DNA from: an uncultured Nostoc sp.
GTDB lineage: Bacteria; Cyanobacteriota; Cyanobacteriia; Cyanobacteriales; Nostocaceae
Direction of reading: 5' to 3'
Assembly: GCF_937863485.1 (NCBI RefSeq)
Contig: NZ_CALMFY010000136.1
Coordinates: forward strand, 1-32,553
DNA: 32,553 bases
This document shows, piece by piece, positions 1-10,622 of the stretch. The translations under genes were made by a program, and so were the position numbers. Within the stretch, counting starts at the first letter, position 1. Each line of letters opens with the position of its first letter. Under the pieces are notes generated by a model. The model ran no database searches. It was given only the letters and a program-made list of their open reading frames with translations, and was not told the origin of the DNA.

Positions 1-75
1 GCCGTAGGCTTTACGGCAACTCTTAGAGACGCTCTTGCGTTCGCTCAGTACAAGTACCCAATGCCCAATGCCCTG
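1..75. repeat. Dispersed GC-rich repeat
   Basis: The window opens with a short hairpin at 1-17 (arms GCCGTA and TACGGC) followed by Nostoc-type dispersed repeat sequence ending in a stretch rich in CCCAATGCCC. Its reverse complement shares two blocks with 26794-26835: an ACTTGTACT block, and GTAAAGCC followed by a near-identical CGGC end. The two copies therefore belong to one repeat family in opposite orientation. No coding potential is seen between 1 and 156. Confidence 0.5.
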
Positions 76-198
76 TGTTCTTCTAAACTTAATCTTTCTT
101 TATAACCAGGGAAAGAGGTACAGAAAGCTACTTATGTGAAAACCTAAGTATTAGAGGTGAAATTAATTTCTCACTTTTGCAAAGCTACCGAAGATTCC

Positions 199-1305
199 AT
201 GCAAAGCAATTTAGTTATATTTCCTAACGCTGGGGCTGCGAAAAAGAGCACGCAAACAGAAGAAAGGACAATTACCAAGTACGACCGTGCTGAGGAGCAA
301 TTTATAGAACTGCTAGCAATAGAGGATTTGGACAATCAACTGGATCTAAAACCTGCAACAGCCAGTGAGTTTGAACAGACGCTCTCTATAGCAATTCACG
401 CCGCCTATAAAAACGATCGCTCTGATGAACAGGCTCACCGTTTTGTTCAGCGGATACTTTATCGAATTAATCGGCTAAAGCTGTTTTGGTACGACGATTT
501 GCGGCATTATACCAATGAGCGATCGCCTTACTTGTACTCATGTCGTGACCAAATTGAAGCTGCTTGGCAAAAGTGGGAACTGGCACAAATCGATGTGGCT
601 GCACTGCAAAAATTAAATGTAAAACAAGCTTTAATTGAGCGTGCATCTGCCGATTTAAATCCGCCGTTGTCACAGAGTAGTCGCTACATTCGTGAGGAAA
701 TGACTGAAGTTGGCTATCGTCACTTACTGGCGATCGGCTCCTTTGATGGTTTGGTAGAAGGTAGTCGTCTTTGCTACGTATTGGGTGGTGCCGCTAATGA
801 AATGCAGTGTACGCTGGTGCGAGTATTAATAGAAGAATACGGCAATGGTCGTTTATCCCGCAAGCACTCGACATTTTTTGCTCAAATGCTGGCTGAGTTT
901 GGGATGAACACCGAACCAGAAGGATATTTCGATTTAGTACCTTGGGAAGTTTTAGCTTGCGCTAATCATAGCTTTCTGACCACTGATCGCAAACGCTATT
1001 TCCTCCGTTATAACGGTGGGTTGACATATTTTGAGGTGGCTGGGCCTGCGGCTTACAGAAACTATCTGGCGGCGGCGCAACGACTTGGACTCTCTGAGGC
1101 GGCGATGGGTTATTGGGAACTGCACATCAAAGAAGATGAACGCCACGGCCGGTGGATGTTGGATGATGTGGCTTTGCCTTTGGCAGAACGATATCCCAAT
1201 GATGCATGGGAATTAGTGCTTGGGTATGACCAGGAGAAACTAATGGGCGATCGCGCCGCTGCTGCTGTTGTGCGATCAATCCGCGAAGCAGAACAAGCCG
1301 CCTGA
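199..1305 (+). CDS. Iron-containing redox enzyme family protein (haem-oxygenase-like)
   Basis: The all-helical protein of about 368 residues matches the haem-oxygenase-like, non-haem iron or di-iron oxidase/oxygenase (HDO) family. Two histidine/acidic clusters are visible. One, in the middle, has EEYGNG followed by RKHSTFF. The other, near the C-terminus, has YWELHIKEDERHGRWM, with the E...H and ED...H spacing expected of metal ligands. The substrate cannot be read from the sequence, since known family members do unrelated oxidative chemistry. A GTG at 157 would add 14 residues; I prefer the ATG at 199, but neither has a strong ribosome site. It stands alone, with no biosynthetic partner beside it. 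Family assignment is fairly sure; function is unknown. Confidence 0.8.
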   Translation: MQSNLVIFPNAGAAKKSTQTEERTITKYDRAEEQFIELLAIEDLDNQLDLKPATASEFEQTLSIAIHAAYKNDRSDEQAHRFVQRILYRINRLKLFWYDDLRHYTNERSPYLYSCRDQIEAAWQKWELAQIDVAALQKLNVKQALIERASADLNPPLSQSSRYIREEMTEVGYRHLLAIGSFDGLVEGSRLCYVLGGAANEMQCTLVRVLIEEYGNGRLSRKHSTFFAQMLAEFGMNTEPEGYFDLVPWEVLACANHSFLTTDRKRYFLRYNGGLTYFEVAGPAAYRNYLAAAQRLGLSEAAMGYWELHIKEDERHGRWMLDDVALPLAERYPNDAWELVLGYDQEKLMGDRAAAAVVRSIREAEQAA

Positions 1306-1431
1306 CTCATATGAGTAATCTAAAAAATTAGGAATTAAAAATGGCAGATTCTTTCTGGCATTTCTAAATCATTCTATTGCAAATCCACTTACAACCCAAT
1401 TTCTTTAGTGAGAATTATTTACTAAAGTAAC

Positions 1432-1469
1432 GGTTATTTATTGCCTTTAAATTAAGGTAGGAAATAACC
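1432..1469 (+). promoter_or_regulatory. Nested hairpin in leader of methyltransferase gene
   Basis: Outer arms GGTTATTT (1432-1439) and AAATAACC (1462-1469) enclose an inner CCTT/AAGG stem. The only purine-rich ribosome-site candidate (AAGGTAGGAAAT, about 1454-1465) lies in the inner and right arms, so folding could mask it. That is inference; the pairing itself is visible. Confidence 0.35.
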
Positions 1470-1479
1470 TTCTATCACA

Positions 1480-2208
1480 TTGATTATACCTTACACATTG
1501 AATTGCAGTCAAATGAAAGATATCTTTTTTTGTCCTGAAGAATCTAATTTCTACTCCAACTGCTTAGAAAGCTTTGTAATCAGAAATTGTAAAAATTCCG
1601 AATCTATTGTGGAGTTTGGCTCAGGAGATGGTACTCCTGTAATTAATTCCTTATTAAGAAACAAGTTTAATGGTGTAATTCAGGGATTTGAATTAAATAC
1701 TTCTGCATGGAAAGTCGCCAATTCAACCATCGATGAATATAATCTCACTAATAAATACATAATCCATAATTCATCTTTGTTTAATTCTTCTCAACCCGAT
1801 GCAGAGTATCTTGTAGCGAATCCACCATATCTCCCTGCACCAGATAATGATATTTATATGCCACTCTTATTTGGGGGCGTAGATGGAGCCACAATTACCA
1901 ATGAGCTTTTGTCGTTAGGTTATGAAAATGTGTTGGTTTTAATATCTAGCTTTTCTAATCCTATAAGTACGCTGAACCTAGCGAAAGAAAATGGATATTA
2001 TGTTCAAAAGTTCATGGTATTACCTTTGGAATTTGGCTACTATAGCTCTGATCCTAAGGTAAAGAAACATATAGAAGAACTCCGAGAAAATAAAATGGCC
2101 TTTTATTCTGGCGATTATTATTTTTTAGCTGGCGTTTTATTTAAAAAATCCCAGGAGTCTGTAGTTGATTTATCTAATCAATTAGCTCAGGTGATAACTA
2201 GTTTGTGA
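1480..2208 (+). CDS. Class I SAM-dependent methyltransferase, HemK/PrmC-like
   Basis: This 242-residue protein has the Rossmann SAM-binding motif VEFGSGDGTP at residues 44-53 and the NPPY motif at 114-117. NPPY marks methyltransferases acting on a planar amide or amino nitrogen, such as PrmC (glutamine) or N6-adenine enzymes. It lacks the N-terminal helical domain of true PrmC release-factor methylases, so its substrate is open. TTG at 1480 is the longest start; ATG at 1513 (beginning MKDIFFCPEE) is equally plausible and would still keep both motifs. The gene is clearly more AT-rich than its neighbours and has no HIP1 octamer, which suggests acquisition by transfer. Its 3' end abuts a decayed GDPD fragment. 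Confidence 0.75.
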   Translation: MIIPYTLNCSQMKDIFFCPEESNFYSNCLESFVIRNCKNSESIVEFGSGDGTPVINSLLRNKFNGVIQGFELNTSAWKVANSTIDEYNLTNKYIIHNSSLFNSSQPDAEYLVANPPYLPAPDNDIYMPLLFGGVDGATITNELLSLGYENVLVLISSFSNPISTLNLAKENGYYVQKFMVLPLEFGYYSSDPKVKKHIEELRENKMAFYSGDYYFLAGVLFKKSQESVVDLSNQLAQVITSL

Positions 2209-2216
2209 AAATTGAG

Positions 2217-2338
2217 AACAACTTCCCAGTCTTGTCTCTACGAAATAGTGAATTTTTATAAATGTCAACCGCCTATGTATATATTTAGCAATATCTTTTA
2301 AACATGATTCAGTCACTAAATTTGCATAGGTGCGACGC
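2217..2338 (-). pseudogene. Decayed glycerophosphodiesterase fragment
   Basis: Read on the minus strand this stretch encodes about 40 residues matching the middle-to-C-terminal part of the GDPD encoded at 3692-4708. The first piece reads RTYANLVTESCLKDIAKY (intact gene RTYADLATASGLREIAKY). After a frame change and a stop, a second piece reads AVDIYKNSLFRRDKTGKL (intact gene AVGIHKNLLVPRDSSGKL). The rest of the gene is missing: one side runs into the methyltransferase stop, the other into repeat sequence. It is too diverged to be a recent copy of the nearby gene, so it looks like the remains of an older paralogue. Confidence 0.75.
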
Positions 2339-2414
2339 CAAATAGCCCGTCGTAGACATCGCTTTTCACTTTTGGTTTTAGAGCCAGTGCGTAAACGTAT
2401 TTTGCAGCAAGGAT

Positions 2415-2457
2415 CGCGTAGTTCTCCTTAGCGTTTTACAGGAAGGGGAATTACGCG
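2415..2457. repeat. 15-bp stem fold-back repeat
   Basis: CGCGTAGTTCTCCTT (2415-2429) pairs along its full length, with two G-U pairs, with AAGGGGAATTACGCG (2443-2457) across a 13-nt loop. It lies about 60 bp beyond the stop of the minus-strand HAF gene. There is no adjacent T-run, so I read it as a dispersed repeat rather than a dedicated terminator. Confidence 0.5.
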
Positions 2458-2513
2458 ATATTAAACAAATCTATATTCTCAAATAATCACTTTGTTTACC
2501 TGAAGTTATTGCA

Positions 2514-3650
2514 TTAACTTGTTTGTTGTATGGCTGCACTGCTAGAGTGACGTTTATGCTTGAATGCTGCAAATAAAGTTACAATAGCACCGAACGACAA
2601 AATAGGAACGCTTGAAGTTGGTTCAGCTACAGAGACAGATGAGGTTGGTGTCAAGAGGAATGCGTGTAATTCACCATTAACTGCACCACGACCAACAATT
2701 TGTCCATTATTATTAATAGCAGATGCTACTGTCAAAGTAAAGCCAGGGTCTGAACCAGGAGCAATCAGGTCATTCAGGTCGTACAGAGTGTTATCACTAT
2801 AAAGAAATGCCCGCAAACCATTGCCATCTGCTGCATAAAAGTCATGGTTAGTGCCAGAAAACCCGACTGCTTGACCTAAATTATTGATCCCCACACCAAA
2901 ACTGAACAAATCTGTAGGACGTAACCTACCGAGGTCTTGAAGTCCCGTGCTGGAACTGTACAGAAAAGCACGACTATCATCTACTCCAGTTAGTCCCGAA
3001 CCACCTACCACTTGTCCTGAGTCATTAATGTCATTTGCTACGCTGTACCCGTCACCTGGCAAAGTTCCCAAATTAGTAGTTTGGCCGTTTTCGTACAGAA
3101 AACCTGTGTTTGAATTGAGAATACCTACTACTTGTCCCAAGTTATTTAAACCGTAGGCAACAGTACCAGGAATTCCTATGCTGGTTGCTGTACCATTACT
3201 GTATAAAAAAGGTCCAAGTCCGATTGCTCCCCCTACTATTTGGGTGCGATCATTAATGGCATAAGGAATAGCGTCTTGGATAGCGAGGGGTTGGGTGATG
3301 CCATTGCTGTATAGGAAAGGGTCATTTCCAGTAAAGTTATTATTACCAACCGAATTACCAACTACTTGCCCCAAGTTATTGATACCAGTTACTCCAAGTT
3401 GATTATCCCCAGGTAGGGGACTAATTTTTTTAACTGAACCATTACTGTAAAAAAAAGAACGCCCCGAAGAATTAATGGCTACCTCACCTGAGTCATTGAT
3501 GTCTGTAGCGTAACTGTAGGTTTCTCCTGTAAGACTACCTAAGTCAGTAACTGAGTATAGAGATGCCGCCAATGCCGACTTGGATGCAGTAAGACTGATT
3601 GCGGTCAAGGTTATTGCTGTTATACAGGATTTCCACTTAAGTAAAAGCAT
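2514..3650 (-). CDS. HAF-repeat exported protein with PEP-CTERM-like tail
   Basis: This 378-residue protein begins with a signal peptide (basic start, hydrophobic segment about 10-25, AxA-type end SALAA). The body carries about seven HAF-type repeats, visible as INDSGEV, INNLGQVVG, INDRTQIVG, LNNLGQVVG, INDSGQVVG, INNLGQAVG and INNNGQIVG, each followed by a FLYSNG-like strand. This pattern suggests a beta-propeller-like extracellular fold. The C-terminus has AEPTSSVP, a hydrophobic helix and KHKR, which resembles the PEP-CTERM sorting signal, but the motif is degenerate and about a dozen residues follow the basic cluster. It starts 41 bp after the GDPD stop with GGAAAAG as ribosome site, so the two are probably co-transcribed. 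Function is unknown; a surface or matrix role is inference. Confidence 0.8.
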   Translation of the reverse strand: MLLLKWKSCITAITLTAISLTASKSALAASLYSVTDLGSLTGETYSYATDINDSGEVAINSSGRSFFYSNGSVKKISPLPGDNQLGVTGINNLGQVVGNSVGNNNFTGNDPFLYSNGITQPLAIQDAIPYAINDRTQIVGGAIGLGPFLYSNGTATSIGIPGTVAYGLNNLGQVVGILNSNTGFLYENGQTTNLGTLPGDGYSVANDINDSGQVVGGSGLTGVDDSRAFLYSSSTGLQDLGRLRPTDLFSFGVGINNLGQAVGFSGTNHDFYAADGNGLRAFLYSDNTLYDLNDLIAPGSDPGFTLTVASAINNNGQIVGRGAVNGELHAFLLTPTSSVSVAEPTSSVPILSFGAIVTLFAAFKHKRHSSSAAIQQTS

Positions 3651-3691
3651 GTGACTTTTCCATGATTTTTTATTACTCTACTAAATTACCA

Positions 3692-4708
3692 CTAGACAGT
3701 AGAGTAAAAACCTGCGGTATCTGGGTAGTCGCTAAATACGCCATCAACACCTAAGCTGAAAAATAGTTCATATTCCCCTTGGGGATTTCCTTGAAAGTCC
3801 AGCGGTAAAAAGCAGTCTTCATTGCGGAAAGTCCAGACATGAACCAGCAAACCAGCTGCATGAGCATCTGTGACTAAAGATGTGGGCGATATCTGGCGAC
3901 AAGCCGCTCCGCGTCTACGCAATTTACCACTACTATCTCTAGGAACCAGCAAATTTTTATGAATCCCAACCGCCTGTGCATATTTAGCAATCTCCCTTAA
4001 ACCTGATGCAGTTGCTAAATCTGCATAGGTGCGTTCATTACCACTCACGACAAAATCATTAGGTTTACCACTGTTATTCAGCAATTGCACCAGAGGTAAA
4101 TCAGTCTTTGTGGATAAATCTTGTAAATTACTCACTTCAAAAGATTGAATAAAAACAGGTGCATTAACTCCCTGATAACCGTTGGCTGTCAAAGTTGCAA
4201 GTAGGGGTGTTTCTAAGGCTAACCCAATAGATTTAAAGTAAGTTGGGTATTTAGTTTCTGGGTAAATGCCGATCGCTCGATTAATTTCGGCACTTTTACT
4301 TTTAGCTAAATCGATGATTTCTTGCAGCGTAGGAATTTCTAAGAGTCCATCATAGGCGATATTTTGCGATCGCAGTTGAGGAATTCGCTCTTTGGCTCGT
4401 AGTCTTTTCAGTTCTGCCAGGGTAAAATCTTCAGTAAACCAACCTGTTTTTGATTCGCCATCAATTATTTTAGTGGTTTGACGGTGAGCAAATTCTGCAT
4501 GGCTAGCAACGTCGGTAGTTTCCGAAATTTCGTTCTCATGACGAGCAATTAAAACACCGTCTTTGGTTGAAACTAAATCAGGTTCAATATAATCAGCCCC
4601 AAGTGCGATCGCTAATTCATAAGCAGCTAAAGTGTGTTCTGGACGATAGCCGCTAGCACCTCGGTGAGCAATGATAATTGGCGGTTTACCTGTAAAATTT
4701 TTAACCAT
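3692..4708 (-). CDS. Glycerophosphodiester phosphodiesterase
   Basis: The 338-residue GDPD-family TIM-barrel enzyme hydrolyses glycerophosphodiesters to glycerol-3-phosphate and an alcohol. Catalytic and metal residues are visible: AHRGASG with H15 and R16, the metal pair E42 and D44 in YIEPDL, and H57 in ARHENE. The C-terminal VHVWTFRNED and GVDGVFSDYPD segments are also typical. There is no signal peptide, so it is predicted to be cytoplasmic. An insertion at about residues 263-272 (RRRGAACRQI) is encoded by a dispersed palindromic-type repeat (3893-3920). It sits in a loop just before SPTSLVTDAHAAG and keeps the frame. It is followed by the HAF-repeat gene and transcribed divergently from the vWA gene, with 68 bp between. 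Confidence 0.9.
   Translation of the reverse strand: MVKNFTGKPPIIIAHRGASGYRPEHTLAAYELAIALGADYIEPDLVSTKDGVLIARHENEISETTDVASHAEFAHRQTTKIIDGESKTGWFTEDFTLAELKRLRAKERIPQLRSQNIAYDGLLEIPTLQEIIDLAKSKSAEINRAIGIYPETKYPTYFKSIGLALETPLLATLTANGYQGVNAPVFIQSFEVSNLQDLSTKTDLPLVQLLNNSGKPNDFVVSGNERTYADLATASGLREIAKYAQAVGIHKNLLVPRDSSGKLRRRGAACRQISPTSLVTDAHAAGLLVHVWTFRNEDCFLPLDFQGNPQGEYELFFSLGVDGVFSDYPDTAGFYSTV
3893..3920 (-). repeat. Dispersed repeat embedded in the GDPD coding sequence
   Basis: On the minus strand this reads GCGTAGACGCGGAGCGGCTT followed by GTCGCCAG, a GC-rich dispersed-repeat type common between genes in Nostoc. Related sequence occurs in spacers of this window (15642-15665, 26810-26841). Here it is translated and adds about ten residues in frame. 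Confidence 0.6.
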
Positions 4709-4776
4709 GATTGCGTGCCATTTGTAATTTTGTAAGTTAAAAATTAAATATTAATTTAGGTGATTTAGGTGAGCAG

Positions 4777-7964
<3,188 letters not shown>

Positions 7965-8060
7965 TGTATATTTGGCAAACCTGTCACGCTCAGATCACAA
8001 TACGCTTGGGTCAAGGACAGGACTTATATCAGGTTCGGTTAAACACTTATAATATCTGTA

Positions 8061-8158
8061 GTAGGTTGGGTTGAGGAACGAAACCCAACATTAACAAGAA
8101 GTAAATGTTGGGTTTCACTAGTGTACTCCTACGGGGATCTTGCTACAACCCAACCTAC
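8061..8158. mobile_element. MITE-like fold-back element with nested stems
   Basis: Perfect 13-bp outer arms (8061-8073 GTAGGTTGGGTTG and 8146-8158) enclose a perfect 13-bp inner stem (8080-8092 GAAACCCAACATT and 8104-8116). The stretch between inner and outer right arms (8117-8145) is longer than its left counterpart (8074-8079). It contains TACTCCTACGG, also found at 9006-9016, so a second short repeat seems to have inserted into the element. It encodes no transposase and would have to be moved in trans. Confidence 0.65.
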
Positions 8159-8281
8159 ATTGATAGATTTTATTATAAGTAATCACCCGAACTTGATATT
8201 ACACCTTTCCCCCCAACCCTTGTAGGGTTAGCTGACAATTCAGGTCATGTGGAAAAGCCCACGAAAAACCTAACCCCCTAA

Positions 8282-8306
8282 CCCCCTTCCCGACACGGGA
8301 AGGGGG
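8282..8306. repeat. Perfect 10-bp stem hairpin in repeat
   Basis: CCCCCTTCCC (8282-8291) and GGGAAGGGGG (8297-8306) pair perfectly around GACAC, followed by AAAA. It sits within a longer CCTAACCCCCTAACCCCC tract. It resembles the stems at 17965-17987 and 18002-18029 in composition, which suggests a shared repeat class. Confidence 0.55.
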
Positions 8307-8397
8307 AAAATTCAAAGTCTCTGACGCCACTTGACGCCAGTCGCCTCTCCTAAGGGAGACGCTGCGCGTAGCTTGCTTCCCCGTAGGGGTACAAGTC

Positions 8398-8460
8398 GGG
8401 AAACCCGCCCACAGCGCTGGCTCCTTTATGCCGGGGAACCCGTCCACCGCAGTGGCTCCT
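8398..8460. repeat. Two direct 28-bp repeat copies
   Basis: Copies at 8398-8425 and 8433-8460 agree at 23 of 28 positions and share GAACCCG- and GTGGCTCCT-type ends. They follow the AAGCAAGCTACGCG-family repeat at 8343-8390. All are typical of Nostoc intergenic sequence. Confidence 0.55.
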
Positions 8461-8671
8461 CCTTTTAGGAGAGAGAAATAGAAGTGAGTTCCAGATACCG
8501 TGAAAAATCAGGTAGCATTAGGGGGTAAGATTCAAAGCCTCTCTCCTAAAAGGAGTGAGGTGAAAGTGTATTGAATACAAACGATAAGCGCTGTAGTAAT
8601 ACCATTGAATTTATCTGCATTTATCCTAAAAATTGTAAAAGGAAAATTTGGAGTTTTATTAAATAAAACCA

Positions 8672-8902
8672 ATGTCTGAACAAAAGCCCATAAGTCCCTG
8701 GAATTACAAACCTTGGTGGTGTCAACCCTGGTCTATAGTTCTCACAGGTGTAACACTGATTAGTGGTAGCTGGTTACTATTTAAAACTATCTGGCTAACA
8801 GTTCTCGTCTCTATTCCTGTAGTGACGTGGATGGGATTTTTTGTATTGTTTTGGCCACAACTAATGATTCGCAGTGGTATTTTGGAGTCGTATAAAGACT
8901 AA
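8672..8902 (+). CDS. Small cyanobacterial membrane protein (DUF6737-like)
   Basis: This 76-residue protein has a tryptophan-rich N-terminus (SPWNYKPWWCQPW) and two predicted transmembrane segments (about 22-40 and 43-62), the second containing WMGFFVLFWP. It resembles small conserved cyanobacterial proteins annotated DUF6737; I assign this from the NYKPWWCQPWSI pattern and am not certain. AAAAGGAAAA about 25 bp upstream and a GGAG closer in give a possible ribosome site. It stands alone between two long repeat-bearing spacers. Function is unknown; a thylakoid or plasma membrane location is inferred. Confidence 0.75.
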   Translation: MSEQKPISPWNYKPWWCQPWSIVLTGVTLISGSWLLFKTIWLTVLVSIPVVTWMGFFVLFWPQLMIRSGILESYKD

Positions 8903-9500
8903 TTCGAGCTTGATGTGTTACTGGAAATTGCTCCAGGGAGAAAAAATTATTTCACCGTTCCGGTTGGTTGTCTATTTCTTTATGTCTCTTAAGTAGCCGC
9001 TCCCGTACTCCTACGGAGAAGCAAGCTCGGTGTAGCCTCTGGTAGAGAACAGACCAGAAGGAGAAGTACCGAGGGTTGGAAGCCGTACCTCAGTACTTAT
9101 ATGCATATAACAAAATTTTGCAGTATTAAAAATATTAAGTGTTGAAGAAGAACTCTCACACTTTAAGAAGTTTTGATAAGTTTTAACCTACATTGATAAT
9201 TTTTAACCTAGCTTTGGGTACAAGACCTTGTAAAGCAGCTACATACTTAGGGAATTTGCACAATTAAAGTTAGGTGAAATGAACAACAGAGTAAACCAAA
9301 GACATGAAGAGGATCATGTAACAATACTTTTCAGGTTTTGGGGAAAAGAAGAATGGAATTGCAGTTTTAATTCCCCTTTTTGCCTTACCCTTTAACATGC
9401 ATCTAGTCCCAAAGGGAGATTGTTTGCCTTATCCGAAAAGTATTGGATCATGTAATAGAATATTTCTATATTCAACCGAATATTGATTTTTGTTACAAAA
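8903..9500. other. 598-bp spacer upstream of the diguanylate cyclase
   Basis: No gene is seen. The left part carries a dispersed repeat (about 9000-9105, including TACTCCTACGGAGAAGCAAG). The right part has an 11-bp inverted repeat, CAATACTTTTC (9322-9332) and GAAAAGTATTG (9435-9445). GGATCATGTAA occurs in direct orientation beside each arm. Between them lies GGAATT/AATTCC (9355-9374) followed by CCTTTTT. The promoter of the cyclase gene must lie here, but I cannot place it. Confidence 0.5.
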
Positions 9501-10622
9501 ATGTTTAGACTAAGCAGCCTTGATACTGGAGAGGTAACCCTGCGGTTGTTGCAAAATTTCCACCGCAGCAGACTTTCCTGCTTAAGGCTTAGACATTCAT
9601 TTGTAAAAACACAAGCTGTTCCTTTAACTGAAAATGAAGCACAAAGGCTCAAAGTATTGGCGGACTATAATATTCTCGATACCCCACCTGAACAAGCATT
9701 TGATGACCTAACTGCTCTTGCTGCCTACATTTGTAAGACGCCAATTGCTTTAATTAGCTTAGTTGATGCCGATCGCGAATGGTTTAAATCTAATTTTGGA
9801 CTAAAAGCTACAGAAACACCCAAAGAGTGGGGTTTTTCCTCCCATGCCATTCTTCAACCAAAGGACATATTAGTGGTTCCCAACACCATTAAAGATGATC
9901 GCTTTGCTAACAATCCCTTAGTCAAAAATAATCCCAAAATTCGTTTTTATGCTGGCGCTCCACTAGTTACGGACAATGGTTTTCCCGTCGGAACGTTGTG
10001 TGTGCTCGATACCGTTCCTCGTGTACTAAGTTACCAGCAGTTGGATGCACTGCGCCGCCTAACTCGGCAGGTCATCGCTCAGATGGAACTCATTCAAGAG
10101 GTTCACAACCGCAAACAAGCAGAGATAGAAGGAAGACAATTATCGCTGACCGATGAACTAACAGGTTTGTATAACCGACGTGGCTTCTTCGTGATGGCTG
10201 AACAACGGTTAAAATTTGCTCACCGCATGAAAGTTTTCTGCTGGGTTATCTTCATTGATTTAGATGGGCTAAAACAGATTAACGACACCCTAGGTCACGA
10301 CATGGGAGATGCCTTGATTGTTGATGCTGCTGAATTACTCAAGCGAAGTTTTCGGAACTCGGATATTGTTGCCCGCTTGGGTGGAGATGAGTTCATTATT
10401 TTCATCTCCAGCTACTTTAAGGACGCTGATAGTATCCAAGCGCGTCTGCAAGCAAATATCGCCAACTTTAATCAAGAGCAAAACCGTAGCTATGAACTTT
10501 CGATGAGTATGGGCATAGAGCGTTACTCACCAGAAAGCAATATGTCACTAGAAGAATTAATCGCCAGGTCTGACGAATTAATGTACGCTCATAAGCGTCT
10601 CAAGCGGGAATCTATTCAGTGA
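9501..10622 (+). CDS. GAF-GGDEF diguanylate cyclase
   Basis: The roughly 373-residue protein has a GAF sensor domain (about 45-190, beginning ENEAQRLKVL and LDTPPEQAFD) and a GGDEF domain (about 210-370). The active-site signature GGDEF is intact at 294-298, and DELTGLYNRR marks the domain start, so it should make cyclic di-GMP from two GTP. The allosteric inhibitory site RxxD is present five residues before the signature (R285-D288), predicting product inhibition. I see no bilin-binding cysteine, so this is not an evident cyanobacteriochrome. No transmembrane segment is visible. ATG 9501 is preferred; TTG 9483 adds six residues. The first 40 residues are basic and unlike the family's usual start. 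Confidence 0.9.
   Translation: MFRLSSLDTGEVTLRLLQNFHRSRLSCLRLRHSFVKTQAVPLTENEAQRLKVLADYNILDTPPEQAFDDLTALAAYICKTPIALISLVDADREWFKSNFGLKATETPKEWGFSSHAILQPKDILVVPNTIKDDRFANNPLVKNNPKIRFYAGAPLVTDNGFPVGTLCVLDTVPRVLSYQQLDALRRLTRQVIAQMELIQEVHNRKQAEIEGRQLSLTDELTGLYNRRGFFVMAEQRLKFAHRMKVFCWVIFIDLDGLKQINDTLGHDMGDALIVDAAELLKRSFRNSDIVARLGGDEFIIFISSYFKDADSIQARLQANIANFNQEQNRSYELSMSMGIERYSPESNMSLEELIARSDELMYAHKRLKRESIQ

Larger units (their letters stand above)
2209..2513. other. 305-bp spacer: GDPD relic plus repeat hairpin
   Basis: The gap between the methyltransferase and the HAF-repeat gene contains the GDPD relic, a short GC-rich repeat around 2345-2370 and the hairpin at 2415-2457. I see no intact gene in it. 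Confidence 0.6.
7965..8671. other. 707-bp repeat-rich spacer without genes
   Basis: The gap between ligA and the DUF6737 gene contains a fold-back element (8061-8158), a 10-bp-stem hairpin (8282-8306), a copy of the AAGCAAGCTACGCG repeat family (8343-8390) and two 28-bp direct copies (8398-8460). The one longer open frame here, on the minus strand at about 8199-8447, is a product of repeat composition and not a gene. Confidence 0.7.

Noticed and set aside
8199..8447. Minus-strand frame of 82 codons in the repeat-rich spacer
   Set aside because: Its translation derives from stacked hairpin and 28-bp repeats; no start signal or protein-like pattern.
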